Positions 15,899 to 25,308 of a DNA stretch of 56,514 nucleotides are shown in pieces. How positions within the stretch are numbered: position 1 is the first letter of the stretch; the number at the start of each line of letters is the position of its first letter. The notes under the pieces were generated by a model. That model was not told where the DNA came from. It ran no database searches and was given only the letters and a program-made list of their open reading frames with translations. The stretch is taken from assembly GCF_002964665.1 (NCBI RefSeq), contig NZ_PQBZ01000039.1:6943-63456 (forward strand). The letters are read 5' to 3'. The position numbers were made by a program, and so were the translations under genes. The stretch is from Pseudoalteromonas sp. T1lg23B. Lineage in GTDB: Bacteria > Pseudomonadota > Gammaproteobacteria > Enterobacterales > Alteromonadaceae.

Positions 15899-16298
15899 TG
15901 GTTTTTTCTCTTTTACAATACCTTTAACTCGGTAAATATGACCAGTTATTTCTTTTTATTTGCTTTTGCGACTACATACTTGCTTTTATTTTCACTATTA
16001 GAAATAAAAAAGAGTCATTTTTTACCAGAAAACGGCTTTTATTAACATTTCAGTTACAATCTGGAAGGTTTTTTTGCTGTTTATTCTTGTATCGTGGGGG
16101 TTTAGTGAATGTATGTGGTGTTTTTTGTAATGTATTGAGGTGGATTGTGTATTGTATTGGTCTCTCTGTGGGTTTTGCGCGGTATATTGCTTGTTTTGAG
16201 GAGGATTGTGTTATTTACAGCTGGGGGATTATGTAATATATTCAATGTTGAGTGTAATCATACACTGTGCTACGCATCTAGGGCTGAAAATAATAATT
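15899..16298. other. Region between the iterons and rep, partly G/T-rich
   Basis: No gene is supported in this 400-bp stretch. From about 16060 to 16240 the plus strand is strikingly G/T-rich and poor in C, with repeated TGTATTG and GTGG elements. It may carry the rep promoter and a transcript leader or antisense control RNA, but no clear sigma70 promoter or hairpin could be fixed. Confidence 0.4.
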
Positions 16299-17399
16299 AT
16301 GCATACAGACGAACATTACGAGCCAGATCACTTTCCTGACAAAGTCATTACTAAAACAGGGTTACCAGATCAAATTAAAAAAGGTCATGAGCTGGTCTTT
16401 TCTTATCAAGACTTATCCAAAAGGCAGGCGGATGTGTTTGCTTTGATGATGGCGAGTATGCATGAAGATGATTGGTCTAAAGGTTCGCCTGTATATGAGT
16501 TTACCACCACGCAGATCTCTGACTTTTTGGATATTGATAAGCGTTCTGTCAGATCTATCATAAAACCTGTGTGTAATGAGCTAACCAAGAAAAACATTGG
16601 TCTTGAGAATGGCTCTAACTTTGAATTCTACCCCATCTTTTCTCGGATCCGATATGAAGGTGGGGTGTTAAAGATGAAACCTAATCCTGAACTCAGAGCC
16701 GCTTATATTGATTATAAGAAGGGTTATGCACTGATCAATACGAAAAACTACTTTGGATTAGATAAGGAGTATACAAAACGACTCTACGAAATGCTTTCTC
16801 GCTTCAAGAACCATGGAACGATTCACCCTATTGCAATTAACGCGTTAAAAGGCATGTTTGGTATTTTGGACGAAAAGGGGGAATACAAGTCAGATAAGCG
16901 CTCTTATAAAGCAACGGCTGTTTTTATTAACCGTTGCATAAAACAGCCCATGGAAGAAATGAGAAATAATCTGGTTGTTTCCAAAGAAATGGTATTTCCT
17001 GACTCAGCAACTAAAAAAGGTGCCTATGGTTTTGAATTAATTAAACGCGGCAAAACCATTACCCATATTAAATTCACAGTGAAGTGGGTTTCCAAGAGTA
17101 GTGAAACAAGCATTGAGTTAAACCAAAAAGATGCGCTGGAAAGAATAAAAGAAATAGAAGGACGACGTTTTACGCTTAAACTTCGTGATGAAAAGCTTTC
17201 TATTAAAGAGCTGGAGATGCTTAAGTATTGTTATGAGACAGTCGGAGCGATTGACAAGGCCTCTTTAATTTCTATAGCCATTGAAAAGCGCAACGAAGAA
17301 CTTAATGAAGAAGAGAACTTTGAAGATCTTGTTACGGAAGAATTAGCCAAGCTACAAGGCATGGCTGAACAATTGGGCGTGGACAGCGGAGATTATTAA
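16299..17399 (+). CDS. Replication initiator protein, Rep_3/RepB family
   Basis: The 366-residue protein has the twin winged-helix layout of Rep_3 initiators: GHELVFSYQDLSKRQADVFALMMAS in the first domain, then FTTTQISDFLDIDKRSVRSI, KPNPELRAAYIDYKKGYALI, and LDKEYTKRLYEMLSRFKN in the second. It would bind the iterons just upstream and recruit host DnaA. I chose the ATG at 16299 because it begins shortly before the conserved domain; an in-frame ATG at 16206 would add 31 non-conserved residues. No strong Shine-Dalgarno is visible for either. A long charged C-terminal helix (about residues 290-366) exceeds the usual core. It is flanked by transfer genes on both sides. Confidence 0.9.
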   Translation: MHTDEHYEPDHFPDKVITKTGLPDQIKKGHELVFSYQDLSKRQADVFALMMASMHEDDWSKGSPVYEFTTTQISDFLDIDKRSVRSIIKPVCNELTKKNIGLENGSNFEFYPIFSRIRYEGGVLKMKPNPELRAAYIDYKKGYALINTKNYFGLDKEYTKRLYEMLSRFKNHGTIHPIAINALKGMFGILDEKGEYKSDKRSYKATAVFINRCIKQPMEEMRNNLVVSKEMVFPDSATKKGAYGFELIKRGKTITHIKFTVKWVSKSSETSIELNQKDALERIKEIEGRRFTLKLRDEKLSIKELEMLKYCYETVGAIDKASLISIAIEKRNEELNEEENFEDLVTEELAKLQGMAEQLGVDSGDY

Positions 17400-17992
17400 C
17401 CGCGAGTTAGTCTTTTTGTCAGTATTATTTGCTTTTATTCAAGTTGAATTCGCCAATATTCAACTTTTGTAACGCGCAGTAAATATTAAAAAGTTATCCT
17501 GAACTTATCATTATTCTAGCGTTTGTGTTGTCGACAAAATCATGTATTTGGCGCTGCTCCAGTAAAGTGTAGCTATTTGCCTAATTTGCCTGTTATAGCA
17601 CTGACTGCGACTGTTAACGAGGGTCGCTTTAAACTGATCTTAAGCTTCAGTTCATCATGAAAACGGTATTAAAGATGTAATTTTGCCAAGTTAGTTCGTT
17701 TTTCGTATGGGATTTTAGGGTAACCTACTAAAAACGAATTAGATTTTAATATGCATTGATATGAGAACACCTATCCCATCTCAAAAAAATTATATTGTTC
17801 TTATTTTGTGTCCATAATGAGAACATAATTCGGGGGTAAATTTAATGCCATCATATGTGACATGAGTGATATATCAATGATATCGCTCTTTCCATTCATC
17901 ATGTGGCTGTCTTTGTTTACAGACGGTACTTTTTTTAATGGTAAAATATTGAAGCGTTGCTAATTGCTAAAGGAACAGAAAGTTTGGGTGTT
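17400..17992. other. Intergenic region after rep
   Basis: About 590 bp without a supported gene. It holds the 20-bp element at 17437-17456 that recurs at 19417, an element TCTCAAAA...TTATATTGTT at 17779-17799 that recurs at 46510, two GAGAACA repeats near 17763 and 17819, and a likely -10 hexamer TAAAAT at 17942-17947 for the next gene. A partition gene is not visible here. Confidence 0.5.
17437..17456. repeat. Palindromic element, copy 1
   Basis: ATTCAAGTTGAATTCGCCAA contains the palindrome TTCAAGTTGAA. It matches 19 of 20 positions at 19417-19436. Copy 1 lies just after rep and copy 2 just after the next gene. Confidence 0.6.
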
Positions 17993-19333
17993 ATGATGAG
18001 TATTCAATTGGAAAAAATCCGAGGATTATTAGCTAATAAGCAAGTGTTAATGTTGCCTCGTTTTAGAAGCTCAGCCATACCCTCCCATGAGGGGATGGTT
18101 TTTAAATGTGACGAACAGATAGCCATTATTTTATCAATACAACACTCATCTATATTTCCTCATGCTTTAGAAGTGCGTACCAATATACGGCCGTATCATA
18201 TTATTTTTGGCGATGACTTTGAAAAAGCCAAAAATGACGTGAAAGATTTGGCCAAGGAGCATCAAGTCTCTATATTCTGGATTGATTCAGACACACTTGC
18301 CCCCTTGCCTGGTGACACGATTAATAACTTTTCACCCGAAGAAGTGATTGCAATATCTGGATTCAGAAAGTGGATTTACTGCCCTATTATTGAATCAAAG
18401 TTTAAGGCATATGTAGAAAACCTATCTTTAGAATACCAGGATGATGGATCGGAGTATGAGTTGGAACACTTTATTGACCCAGAACAAGTTGAGTTCCGGT
18501 TGGACAAGCAGTTGTCTACTGCAGAACATCTTTATCGTTACTATGGCTGTAGTGTGGAGCACCTATACCCTTGCCGACCTGAGTTAAAAGATGATTTCTT
18601 TACCGATAGAGAGTTGATCTCAGCTCTGTTTATCAACCTGCTTGAGTCTAAAGAAGGAACAATCCAGCTAAATGCGTTAGTGGAGCGCATTTTTAAAATG
18701 GTTGTTAAGAGTGAAAGATTGGCTGTGTTTATGATTTACCATGCGAATTGTTTCAACTGGGAGCTACAACAGTTTAAAAGAGAAAGTACAACAGTAAGCG
18801 TTTATCAGGTGCTTGGCCTGTCGGACTTTTTGGAGCGACATATGCGTCAGCTGCCCATGAAACTGATAGCGTTAATGGAACGCAAACTCAAATTACCGTT
18901 TATCATATTACAATCGGCATTTTCTGCTGAATTGTTTATTACCTTAAGAGGTGATGACGTATTGTTTAATCGCAAAGCATTTATAGCGCGATTTTGTGAT
19001 GAAGAGGCGGTACGACACAGCGAAGTAAATAATACGCGATTCGTAAACAAAGTGATCAGCGACGATTTGCCAAGCTTCAATGACCTAGAAAGTACGATTA
19101 AGGGGCTGACAGAAAGAAATAGACAAGCACTGTCTAACCAGCCTAAATTTGTCAAACTATGTCAAAGCTGTCGAGCTATTTTAGCCAATGACAGCAGCAT
19201 GTGCTGGAACTGTAATAACACGACACTGCTCTCTATGTTGCCTAACTCAGTAGAGCAGTTTGTTCCTTCCTTGATGGATGTCGTGAATGTATTGAAAACG
19301 AAGTCTTTGTCAGTGGACTTAGAAGTTAATTGA
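17993..19333 (+). CDS. Unknown protein with C-terminal zinc ribbon
   Basis: The 446-residue protein has no signal peptide or membrane segment. Near the C-terminus CQSC and CWNC, separated by 11 residues, form a clear CxxC...CxxC zinc ribbon. The middle is helical with many aromatic residues (SERLAVFMIYHANCFNWELQ). I chose the ATG at 17993, with GGGTG just upstream, because the longer frame begins only at a TTG close to the probable -10 at 17942-17947. It sits alone between rep and a transfer operon, bounded by two copies of the palindromic element. Regulation or DNA binding would fit a zinc ribbon, but I do not recognise the family. Confidence 0.8.
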   Translation: MMSIQLEKIRGLLANKQVLMLPRFRSSAIPSHEGMVFKCDEQIAIILSIQHSSIFPHALEVRTNIRPYHIIFGDDFEKAKNDVKDLAKEHQVSIFWIDSDTLAPLPGDTINNFSPEEVIAISGFRKWIYCPIIESKFKAYVENLSLEYQDDGSEYELEHFIDPEQVEFRLDKQLSTAEHLYRYYGCSVEHLYPCRPELKDDFFTDRELISALFINLLESKEGTIQLNALVERIFKMVVKSERLAVFMIYHANCFNWELQQFKRESTTVSVYQVLGLSDFLERHMRQLPMKLIALMERKLKLPFIILQSAFSAELFITLRGDDVLFNRKAFIARFCDEEAVRHSEVNNTRFVNKVISDDLPSFNDLESTIKGLTERNRQALSNQPKFVKLCQSCRAILANDSSMCWNCNNTTLLSMLPNSVEQFVPSLMDVVNVLKTKSLSVDLEVN

Positions 19334-19416
19334 TAAGCGTAGGTGGTAACATCGTTTATGATTATTCTAGCTTAACCTGTTGTTTTTTATATGTCTTATA
19401 CTTTTTTTTGGCGATT

Positions 19417-19436
19417 ATTCAAGGTGAATTCGCCAA
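19417..19436. repeat. Palindromic element, copy 2
   Basis: ATTCAAGGTGAATTCGCCAA differs from copy 1 by one base. Here it sits in a larger inverted repeat, GGCGATTATTCA and TGAATTCGCC, preceded by eight T residues on the plus strand. That could act as a terminator on the minus strand or as a protein-binding site. Confidence 0.55.
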
Positions 19437-19499
19437 ATAACCTAGGCTCCTTTCCTAATATTCAGCATCGTTGCTATCTCCCCTACTCCTTGTAGATTG

Positions 19500-19560
19500 T
19501 CATTAAGTATCAAATATCGTTGATTTATTTCCGCAAAGTCAGGCCCACAAAAGATATCAT
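19500..19560 (+). promoter_or_regulatory. Transfer-regulon dyad promoter, dsbC-traV-traC operon (site S5)
   Basis: The dyad at 19500-19529 has half-sites ATTAAGT and TTTATT, one mismatch each to the common form. TATCAT (19555-19560) starts exactly 26 nt after it. The dyad ends 60 nt before the ATG at 19589. The -35 position (CGCAAA) has no sigma70 match. Confidence 0.6.
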
Positions 19561-19588
19561 CAAGACATGATACTTATGGTATAGAAAA

Positions 19589-19999
19589 ATGAATAATCAA
19601 CTCCTCAGTGTGATTACATTAACGGGAATGCTTGGTGTTAATATAACGACGCATGCAGCACCGTGTAGTGATTCAGCATTACAGGCGCTTATGCAGCGCC
19701 CTCCCCTAGACGAAGCGTTTACACAATACAAAACCATTGTACAAAGTCAGTATGTTGTTTGGACTGCTCAAGTGGAAGATTTGAGTATGGGTATGGGAGG
19801 AAGCAGTGCTTCTGATCTTGTCATGCAAGGTAACGTGTACGAAAAAGAAATAGTCGAGAGTCTAAAGCGTTTAGGTCGCCTCGTGACGCAAAATGAGCAC
19901 CTCGTATGTCAAGCTGAGTTACAGGACTATATTATGTCTGGCATTAAAGATTTTCAAAGTTGGCATCAGCAATTCAAAAAAGAACACCTAGATAATTAA
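19589..19999 (+). CDS. Small secreted protein of the traV-traC operon
   Basis: The 136-residue protein has a signal peptide (cleaved near THAA, residue 24) and a helical mature part with two cysteines, one near the start (APCSDSA) and one at HLVCQAE. I do not recognise a family. It lies 60 nt after dyad site S5 and 86 bp before the DsbC-like gene, so it is probably transcribed with dsbC, traV and traC as the first gene of that operon. A periplasmic or pilus-assembly role fits the context only. Confidence 0.75.
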   Translation: MNNQLLSVITLTGMLGVNITTHAAPCSDSALQALMQRPPLDEAFTQYKTIVQSQYVVWTAQVEDLSMGMGGSSASDLVMQGNVYEKEIVESLKRLGRLVTQNEHLVCQAELQDYIMSGIKDFQSWHQQFKKEHLDN

Positions 20000-20085
20000 T
20001 CATTCAAAATAGCTTAGTTAATTGCTTATCGATGAGTTTTATCCCATTAGACTAGAGATACTTCAGTTCTAATTGGAAACCTAAC

Positions 20086-20820
20086 ATGCAAATGAAAATG
20101 CTGGCCAGCTCACTGTTGGCGTTGAGTGTGACATTATCATTTCCTAGCTCTTCACAAGAGACTCCCGGACAAAAAACCGTTAATGAGAAAATCGCCGAAC
20201 TAGAGCGTTCAGTTGCACGCCTACCAATAAAAAATGTGTACTTTGGCCTAAATGATAAAGGTAGCTTTCTGTTTAGCGAGGGGGGACGTTTTGTTTTTGA
20301 AGGTAAGGTATATGATGGTTGGCAGAAAAAATACATCACTAACTTAGAAGAAGCAAAGGCATCTTATGTGGTCCCTCTGGAGCGCATTGGTATCAACCCT
20401 GCAACTTTAGGTGCGCTGCACAGTAAAGAAGAAGGTGAAATTGACCTTGTGGTTTTTACCGATCCAAATTGTACTGCATGTGATGGGCTTTATGAAAAAT
20501 TACAGCCCTTTAGTCAAGACTATAAAATAGCTTATGTGTTGACTAACTTGATCGGTGGTGATGAGTCTACACCATTAATAAAGCGTCTTTACTGTGAGCA
20601 AGATAAGCAAAAAGCACTAAAGAGTTTAGTTAACAGTGAAGAATTAGACCTTCCTGATATGAAAGTAGATCAGTGTGACTATTCTCGCTTATTTAACAAC
20701 TTGGCAGCGACGCAAGTCTTAGGTATTTCTCAGCTTCCTACATTGGTTAATCGCCGAGGTCGCATCATCCAGGGTGTGCCTAAAGCATTAACACAATTTT
20801 TAAAAGAGGGTGATGAGTAA
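20086..20820 (+). CDS. DsbC-like periplasmic thiol-disulfide isomerase
   Basis: The 244-residue protein has a signal peptide (residues 1-25), an N-terminal DsbC-type dimerisation region (residues 30-105, with VYFGLNDKGSFLF and VYDGWQ) and a thioredoxin-fold domain. The active site CTAC (Cys129, Cys132) is in VVFTDPNCTACDGLYEKL, and the cis-Pro loop is SQLPTLVN. SXT-type elements carry a dsbC gene at the same place before traC. It would shuffle disulfides in cysteine-rich transfer proteins such as TraN, TraU and TraV. CTAC differs from the usual CGYC. The stop codon overlaps the traV start by one base (TAATG). Confidence 0.9.
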   Translation: MQMKMLASSLLALSVTLSFPSSSQETPGQKTVNEKIAELERSVARLPIKNVYFGLNDKGSFLFSEGGRFVFEGKVYDGWQKKYITNLEEAKASYVVPLERIGINPATLGALHSKEEGEIDLVVFTDPNCTACDGLYEKLQPFSQDYKIAYVLTNLIGGDESTPLIKRLYCEQDKQKALKSLVNSEELDLPDMKVDQCDYSRLFNNLAATQVLGISQLPTLVNRRGRIIQGVPKALTQFLKEGDE

Positions 20821-21452
20821 TGTTTAGAAAGATTGTTACTGTTGTTTTCTCGATGCAATTAGCTGGATGTGCAGTGTTTGCCGTTGGGGAAGACCCCTCA
20901 TGTGATGAGCAGGCCGATGGCTTAGTGTGTCACTCCGCGAAGGAGGTCTTGCTGATGTCGAGCTATAAAACTGACCTTGAGAATTTATCGCCAGAAGAGT
21001 TATCCGCCCTACAGCAAAAAGCGCTGGGATATACTAAAAATATGAAAACAGAAGAAGAAGGCATGAGTCGTTTCTTTGCAAGAGATGATGTACATGAAAG
21101 TGTTTCTTCGAACCAAAACACTGGACCAGCAAAGGCTGTCGTGACGGAACCGCCTGTAGACACCGCATTGAACGTTGATTCATTTAAACAAATGGAAGTA
21201 TTGAAGCAAGCCGAAATGTTACGTGATGAGCAATCGATTATGCGTACGCCGGCCAAAGTGCTCAGAATGCAATTTGCGACATGGGAAGACGATGAGGGTC
21301 GGTTACATGACCCAGGTAAAATCTACGTCGAAGTGGAATCTCGCAAGTGGGCCATTGGCAAAGAGAAGCGTACAGAAATGCCGGTTATCACCCCGTTGCA
21401 AATTCGAAAATTATCGTTAGAAGAAATTAGACTTCGCAATGAAGGAAAGTAG
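20820..21452 (+). CDS. traV: TraV, outer-membrane lipoprotein of the core complex
   Basis: The 210-residue protein has a short signal peptide with lipobox LAGC (lipidated Cys17) and two more cysteines in the TraV pattern (PSCDEQADGLVCHSA, residues 26-37). The C-terminal block RTPAKVLRMQFATWEDDEGR then DPGKIYVEVESRKW is typical of the family. TraV anchors TraK and TraB to the outer membrane. It overlaps the DsbC-like gene by one base and is followed by traC after 8 nt. In SXT it precedes dsbC; here it follows. Confidence 0.92.
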   Translation: MFRKIVTVVFSMQLAGCAVFAVGEDPSCDEQADGLVCHSAKEVLLMSSYKTDLENLSPEELSALQQKALGYTKNMKTEEEGMSRFFARDDVHESVSSNQNTGPAKAVVTEPPVDTALNVDSFKQMEVLKQAEMLRDEQSIMRTPAKVLRMQFATWEDDEGRLHDPGKIYVEVESRKWAIGKEKRTEMPVITPLQIRKLSLEEIRLRNEGK

Positions 21453-21460
21453 GTCCTGAT

Positions 21461-24019
21461 ATGTCTTTGTTCTCTAGCTCTGCAAAGCTTGCAAAAAAAC
21501 TGCTGAAACGTCACTCACCAGGCGAATTATTCCCATACGTCGACTATTTGGAGAAAGATCAAGCCTTCATTACAGACGATGGGCATTTGGGAGCGATTTG
21601 GATTTGTTCCCCTATCAATGGTACCGCCAAGGAAGTTGAAAGTGTATTAAATAATTTATTGTCACGAAAGTTTCCAGACGACTGTTGGTTGCAGTGTATG
21701 CTATTTGCTGTGCCCGATGTTACCGCCTACTTAAGGGGTTATGCTGCCATGCGCGGTGGCCGAGTGGCCGATCCTGAAAGAAATAGAGACTATTCTGTCG
21801 GCTCTCGTGTTATCCGTGATTTCTGGGAAGAGGCGACGAGAAGCCCTATCATCAGCAACGGAACCAAGGCGCGTAACTTCCGCCTGTATTTCAGCTTTAA
21901 AATGCCAGTAAAGGGGAATCGTAACGGTAAATTTGCAACAGCGAAGGAAATGGCGGAGTTTAGGCGTTATACCCAAGTCGTTGAGGGGGCATTAAAAAGC
22001 ATGCATTTGGCGCCTTTTCGTATGGACCAAGAAGAGCTGTTATATCAAATGCAGGTGATGTTCAACTGGAACAAAAATGCTGGATGGCGAAAAGGGCGTC
22101 CTAATGTTGACTCCTCTATGATGCTTAAGGATCAGATTTTTGATATTGGCGGAGGATTCAGTGTTAGTGATGATAATCGCCATGTATTGCTCAAAGACAA
22201 GGTGATCACCGCTTATTCGGTGAACACGCCTCCCGCGATGATGATGATGGGCAGAATGTTGAACCTCACTGGTGACTGGCAACGAGGTATTGATGGGATT
22301 TTTGATAACTATGCTATTTGCGTCAATGTCTTTATTCCTAATCAAAAGAAAGCGTTGAATGATTTCAGTCGTTCCAGAACGGCCCTGAAACATCAATCTA
22401 AAGTCGGTTTTGCGGCTATTAATGAACGTATCCAGTTTCAAAAAGAAGACTATGACCTCATGTACGAAAGGATAGAAAAAGGCAAACAATCTATTCTTGA
22501 GTGGTCTATGCATATTCTGCACTTTACCGATACCGTGGGTGAGGCGAAGGAAAAGCAAAATGATTTGGAAGGGTATTTCAATAAGAAAGATTTTGGCATA
22601 GTCCCTGATGAAGCCATTATGTTGCCGCTAGTGATGAGTTGTATGCCGCTCTCTCCTAATAAAGAAACCAAGAACTTTTTGGAGCGAACATCCAAAGATA
22701 CTTCTGAAGTGGTTGCGCTCTTCATGCCTATCTATGCATCTTGGCAGGGCAACTGCTATAGAGATGGCCGGATCAGCCCGTTGATGACTTTCGTCACGCG
22801 AACGGGGGCGTTGTTTGGTTTTAATCCGTTTGAAACAGACTCGAACATGAACATGTTGGTGTGTGCGACCAGTGGTGCGGGTAAAAGCTTCTTTACCAAT
22901 GGATTTGTGAGTAACTTACTCACGTCAGGCAGCGAATATCGTTTAGGTCTACTTGAAGATAAAGGTATAGAAGATACCGCCAGCCATCCTTTGGATGGGG
23001 GGCAGGTATTTATCATCGACGTAGGTTATAGCTACGTTAAGTTGTGTGAAATTTACGATGGCCAATATCTAGAGTTTAACGAGCACTTTAAATACAGTCT
23101 GCAACCTTTTAAAACCGTTGATGAATGGGAAGGTGAAAAAGGGATGGCGGACATGGTATTCCAACTTATTTCTCTGATGGCTTTCCCTAAGACCGCACCG
23201 GATGATTTCCAAGAATCGAGAATGCGTACACTGCTCAACGAAGTATGGTGGGAGCATGGAAACAATTCTACCATTGATGATTTTCAAGCAAAGTGTTTAG
23301 CTGATCAGGACCGTCGTATCAACGACGTTGGATATCAGTTAGCCGGATTCTGTAAGGGTGGAATGTACTACCGCTACTTTGATCCCAGCAAAAAACCTGT
23401 TGAATTTAATGGTCAGCTTATTGTTGTAGAGCTAGAGCAACTTAAATCTCAGGAACATTTGCAGAAAGTAGTGCTGTTACAGATGTTCTCTAACATCCAA
23501 TTTGCCATGTATTTGGGGGATAGAAATATTCGAAAGGCCCTGATCATCGATGAGGGTTGGGAGTGGATCAAAAGTGGCAATGAGACGGTTGGTAAGTTTT
23601 TGGAAACAGGCTGGCGTCGATTTAGGAAATACAACAGTATGGGATGTCTTATCACACAGTCATATCTGGACACCATGGAGACACCGGTTGGTCGTGCTTT
23701 AGCGACGAACTCTCAATTCAAGGCCATCATGATGCAAGGTGATGGTGAGGTAGAAAAACTAAAAAGCGGCAAACATCTGACAATTTCAGATGGAGAGTAT
23801 GATCTGATGGAAACCGTGCGTACTGAAAAGGGCAAGTTTTCAGAAATTTTCTTACAAGCAGGCCCAGCAAGAGAGGTTGTACGCTTTGTGGTACCAAGGT
23901 TTGAGCAGCTTATGTACTCGACAGACCCCAAAGATGTAAACCGCATCAACAAGCTCAAAGAGCAGGGGATGACCACCGATGAAGCCATTACACATATCAT
24001 TAATAGTGAAGCTTCATAA
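21461..24019 (+). CDS. traC: TraC, VirB4-type assembly ATPase
   Basis: The 852-residue ATPase powers pilus assembly at the inner-membrane base. The N-terminal TraC domain (SPGELFPYVDYLEKDQ onward) is followed by the P-loop VCATSGAGKSFF (about residues 468-479) and Walker B KALIIDEGWEWI (about 693-704). The later FRKYNSMGCLITQS and MQGDGEVEKLKSGK blocks are also characteristic. Length fits F TraC (875) and SXT TraC (about 800-850). It closes the operon and is followed 12 nt later by a strong bidirectional terminator. Confidence 0.97.
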   Translation: MSLFSSSAKLAKKLLKRHSPGELFPYVDYLEKDQAFITDDGHLGAIWICSPINGTAKEVESVLNNLLSRKFPDDCWLQCMLFAVPDVTAYLRGYAAMRGGRVADPERNRDYSVGSRVIRDFWEEATRSPIISNGTKARNFRLYFSFKMPVKGNRNGKFATAKEMAEFRRYTQVVEGALKSMHLAPFRMDQEELLYQMQVMFNWNKNAGWRKGRPNVDSSMMLKDQIFDIGGGFSVSDDNRHVLLKDKVITAYSVNTPPAMMMMGRMLNLTGDWQRGIDGIFDNYAICVNVFIPNQKKALNDFSRSRTALKHQSKVGFAAINERIQFQKEDYDLMYERIEKGKQSILEWSMHILHFTDTVGEAKEKQNDLEGYFNKKDFGIVPDEAIMLPLVMSCMPLSPNKETKNFLERTSKDTSEVVALFMPIYASWQGNCYRDGRISPLMTFVTRTGALFGFNPFETDSNMNMLVCATSGAGKSFFTNGFVSNLLTSGSEYRLGLLEDKGIEDTASHPLDGGQVFIIDVGYSYVKLCEIYDGQYLEFNEHFKYSLQPFKTVDEWEGEKGMADMVFQLISLMAFPKTAPDDFQESRMRTLLNEVWWEHGNNSTIDDFQAKCLADQDRRINDVGYQLAGFCKGGMYYRYFDPSKKPVEFNGQLIVVELEQLKSQEHLQKVVLLQMFSNIQFAMYLGDRNIRKALIIDEGWEWIKSGNETVGKFLETGWRRFRKYNSMGCLITQSYLDTMETPVGRALATNSQFKAIMMQGDGEVEKLKSGKHLTISDGEYDLMETVRTEKGKFSEIFLQAGPAREVVRFVVPRFEQLMYSTDPKDVNRINKLKEQGMTTDEAITHIINSEAS

Positions 24020-24031
24020 AATTGGATAATT

Positions 24032-24064
24032 AAAAAAGGCTACTCATTTAAAGTAGCCTTTTTT
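24032..24064. terminator. Bidirectional rho-independent terminator
   Basis: A perfect 12-bp stem, AAAAAAGGCTAC and GTAGCCTTTTTT, has a 9-nt loop. It ends traC on the plus strand and the M50 protease operon (stop at 24077) on the minus strand. Confidence 0.92.
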
Positions 24065-24076
24065 ATGGGGGGTCGT

Positions 24077-24916
24077 TTAGCTCTTGATGTCGTGTAATGT
24101 TGAACGTTTAACGAGGTAAATGCACTTTTTAACAACCAGCATGACACACAGTAATAATAGCGGAATTGCACTGAGCACCGTGGCCAGCAAGAGCATACGA
24201 GCGAAGATAATCGACGCTTTTTGTAGTTCAATTCCCAAGCTGTGCACTCCTGTTGGGACGAAAATAAATAACACAAACACAATGCTGAGCAACAAAAACA
24301 ACCCCGGCCACATATTCCTTAAATCGGCTCGGCTGGGTGACATATGCAAAGAAATTGCACATGCCGCATATAACCAAATGCCATGTGACCAACTGAAATT
24401 AAAATAATGAACAATCGTTGTATAATCCGCAAACCAGAGCACAGCAGTTAAGGCGTGAAGTGCCTCTGCCATGCTTAACGTGGTATTGATGTGAATATTC
24501 GCTAGCCAATCGTTGAGCTGTGGGAAAAGAAAGTAATTTAATAAATAAAGCGCCAACGCACCGCCAAACAGTGGCGCAATGGCGACAAAAAAGCAACCAA
24601 CTTGTTGGTAGGCGGTATTGCTATAGCTATGCTCTACACAGCCTAGTTCACCGGTTTGTCGGTTGGGCTTAAACAAAGAGATGGCTCTAACGTTATGGTT
24701 GAATAAGATAGCGGTTGCTGCATGAGATAGTTCGTGAATGGGCACACCAAGGATCCCAGTAAAATATAGACATCTAAAGCCGTTATATCTAATGGCCAAA
24801 TAGATGGCTACTTTTTGTGAGACCCTTAATAGTAGGGCGACGGATAAAGTCAGTCCGAAGGTGGCGCTTAGAAAAGATCCCAAATTTATAATTTGCTCTG
24901 ATAGAAAAGTTGTCAT
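24077..24916 (-). CDS. M50-type membrane zinc metalloprotease
   Basis: The 279-residue membrane protein has about six hydrophobic helices. HELSH (residues 61-65) in GVPIHELSHAATAILFNH is a clear HExxH zinc site inside a membrane region, typical of the M50/site-2 protease group. A later Asp in LHMSPSRADLRNMWPG is placed like the third ligand in DUF3267-type relatives. It would cleave a membrane-embedded substrate; the target is unknown. It is the last gene of a three-gene minus-strand operon, with a 4-nt overlap to the preceding gene, divergent from the giant cysteine-rich gene and probably driven by the same bidirectional promoter at 25918. Confidence 0.82.
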   Translation of the reverse strand: MTTFLSEQIINLGSFLSATFGLTLSVALLLRVSQKVAIYLAIRYNGFRCLYFTGILGVPIHELSHAATAILFNHNVRAISLFKPNRQTGELGCVEHSYSNTAYQQVGCFFVAIAPLFGGALALYLLNYFLFPQLNDWLANIHINTTLSMAEALHALTAVLWFADYTTIVHYFNFSWSHGIWLYAACAISLHMSPSRADLRNMWPGLFLLLSIVFVLFIFVPTGVHSLGIELQKASIIFARMLLLATVLSAIPLLLLCVMLVVKKCIYLVKRSTLHDIKS

Positions 24917-25308
24917 ACTGGCTGCTCAAGCCAAGAAGGGTTGCTCTTTAAAATCGAGTCAACGCGGGTCCTTATCCTTTCTATCAGATCTGGCTTAATA
25001 CGGTAATACTGCTCATTATCAATGTACACTCGGTAATCACCGGCACTGTTTTTAGCGAACAAAGAAGAACGTTGCAACATGTTATGACAGCTCAGGGTGA
25101 GTTGCTTGACTTTTTCTTCATTAACCAATGACTCATCAATCGCCAACAGGTTTACACAGGCCAAATATGATGATTGGGCTATGATAGGGCCTTGTGCTTT
25201 TGGAGTGAAAACCAATCGGCCCATTTGCACGCTTGCTGCTATCAATAATAGCAGTGAGAGTAATGCGATAAGCAGATGCTTTTTGTTGTATTTATTAAGA
25301 AGCGTCAT
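24913..25308 (-). CDS. Single-pass membrane protein of the M50 operon
   Basis: The 131-residue protein has one N-terminal hydrophobic helix (about residues 11-31) and a periplasmic domain with two cysteines (YLACVNLL, LSCHNML) that could pair. It overlaps the M50 gene by 4 nt and the acidic gene upstream by 14 nt, so it is translated with both. SD AAAGGA lies before the ATG. No family is recognised. As an operon partner of a membrane protease it could be its substrate or adaptor; that is inference only. Confidence 0.75.
   Translation of the reverse strand: MTLLNKYNKKHLLIALLSLLLLIAASVQMGRLVFTPKAQGPIIAQSSYLACVNLLAIDESLVNEEKVKQLTLSCHNMLQRSSLFAKNSAGDYRVYIDNEQYYRIKPDLIERIRTRVDSILKSNPSWLEQPV

Noticed and set aside
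16206..16298. Longer N-terminus for the replication initiator
   Set aside because: The added 31 residues are hydrophobic and unlike Rep_3 proteins; no ribosome site supports the ATG at 16206.
17700..17760. AACCTACTAAAAACGAATT upstream of the zinc-ribbon gene as a regulon site
   Set aside because: Only the central TAC-AAAA part matches; both half-sites fail and the distance to the gene is too large.
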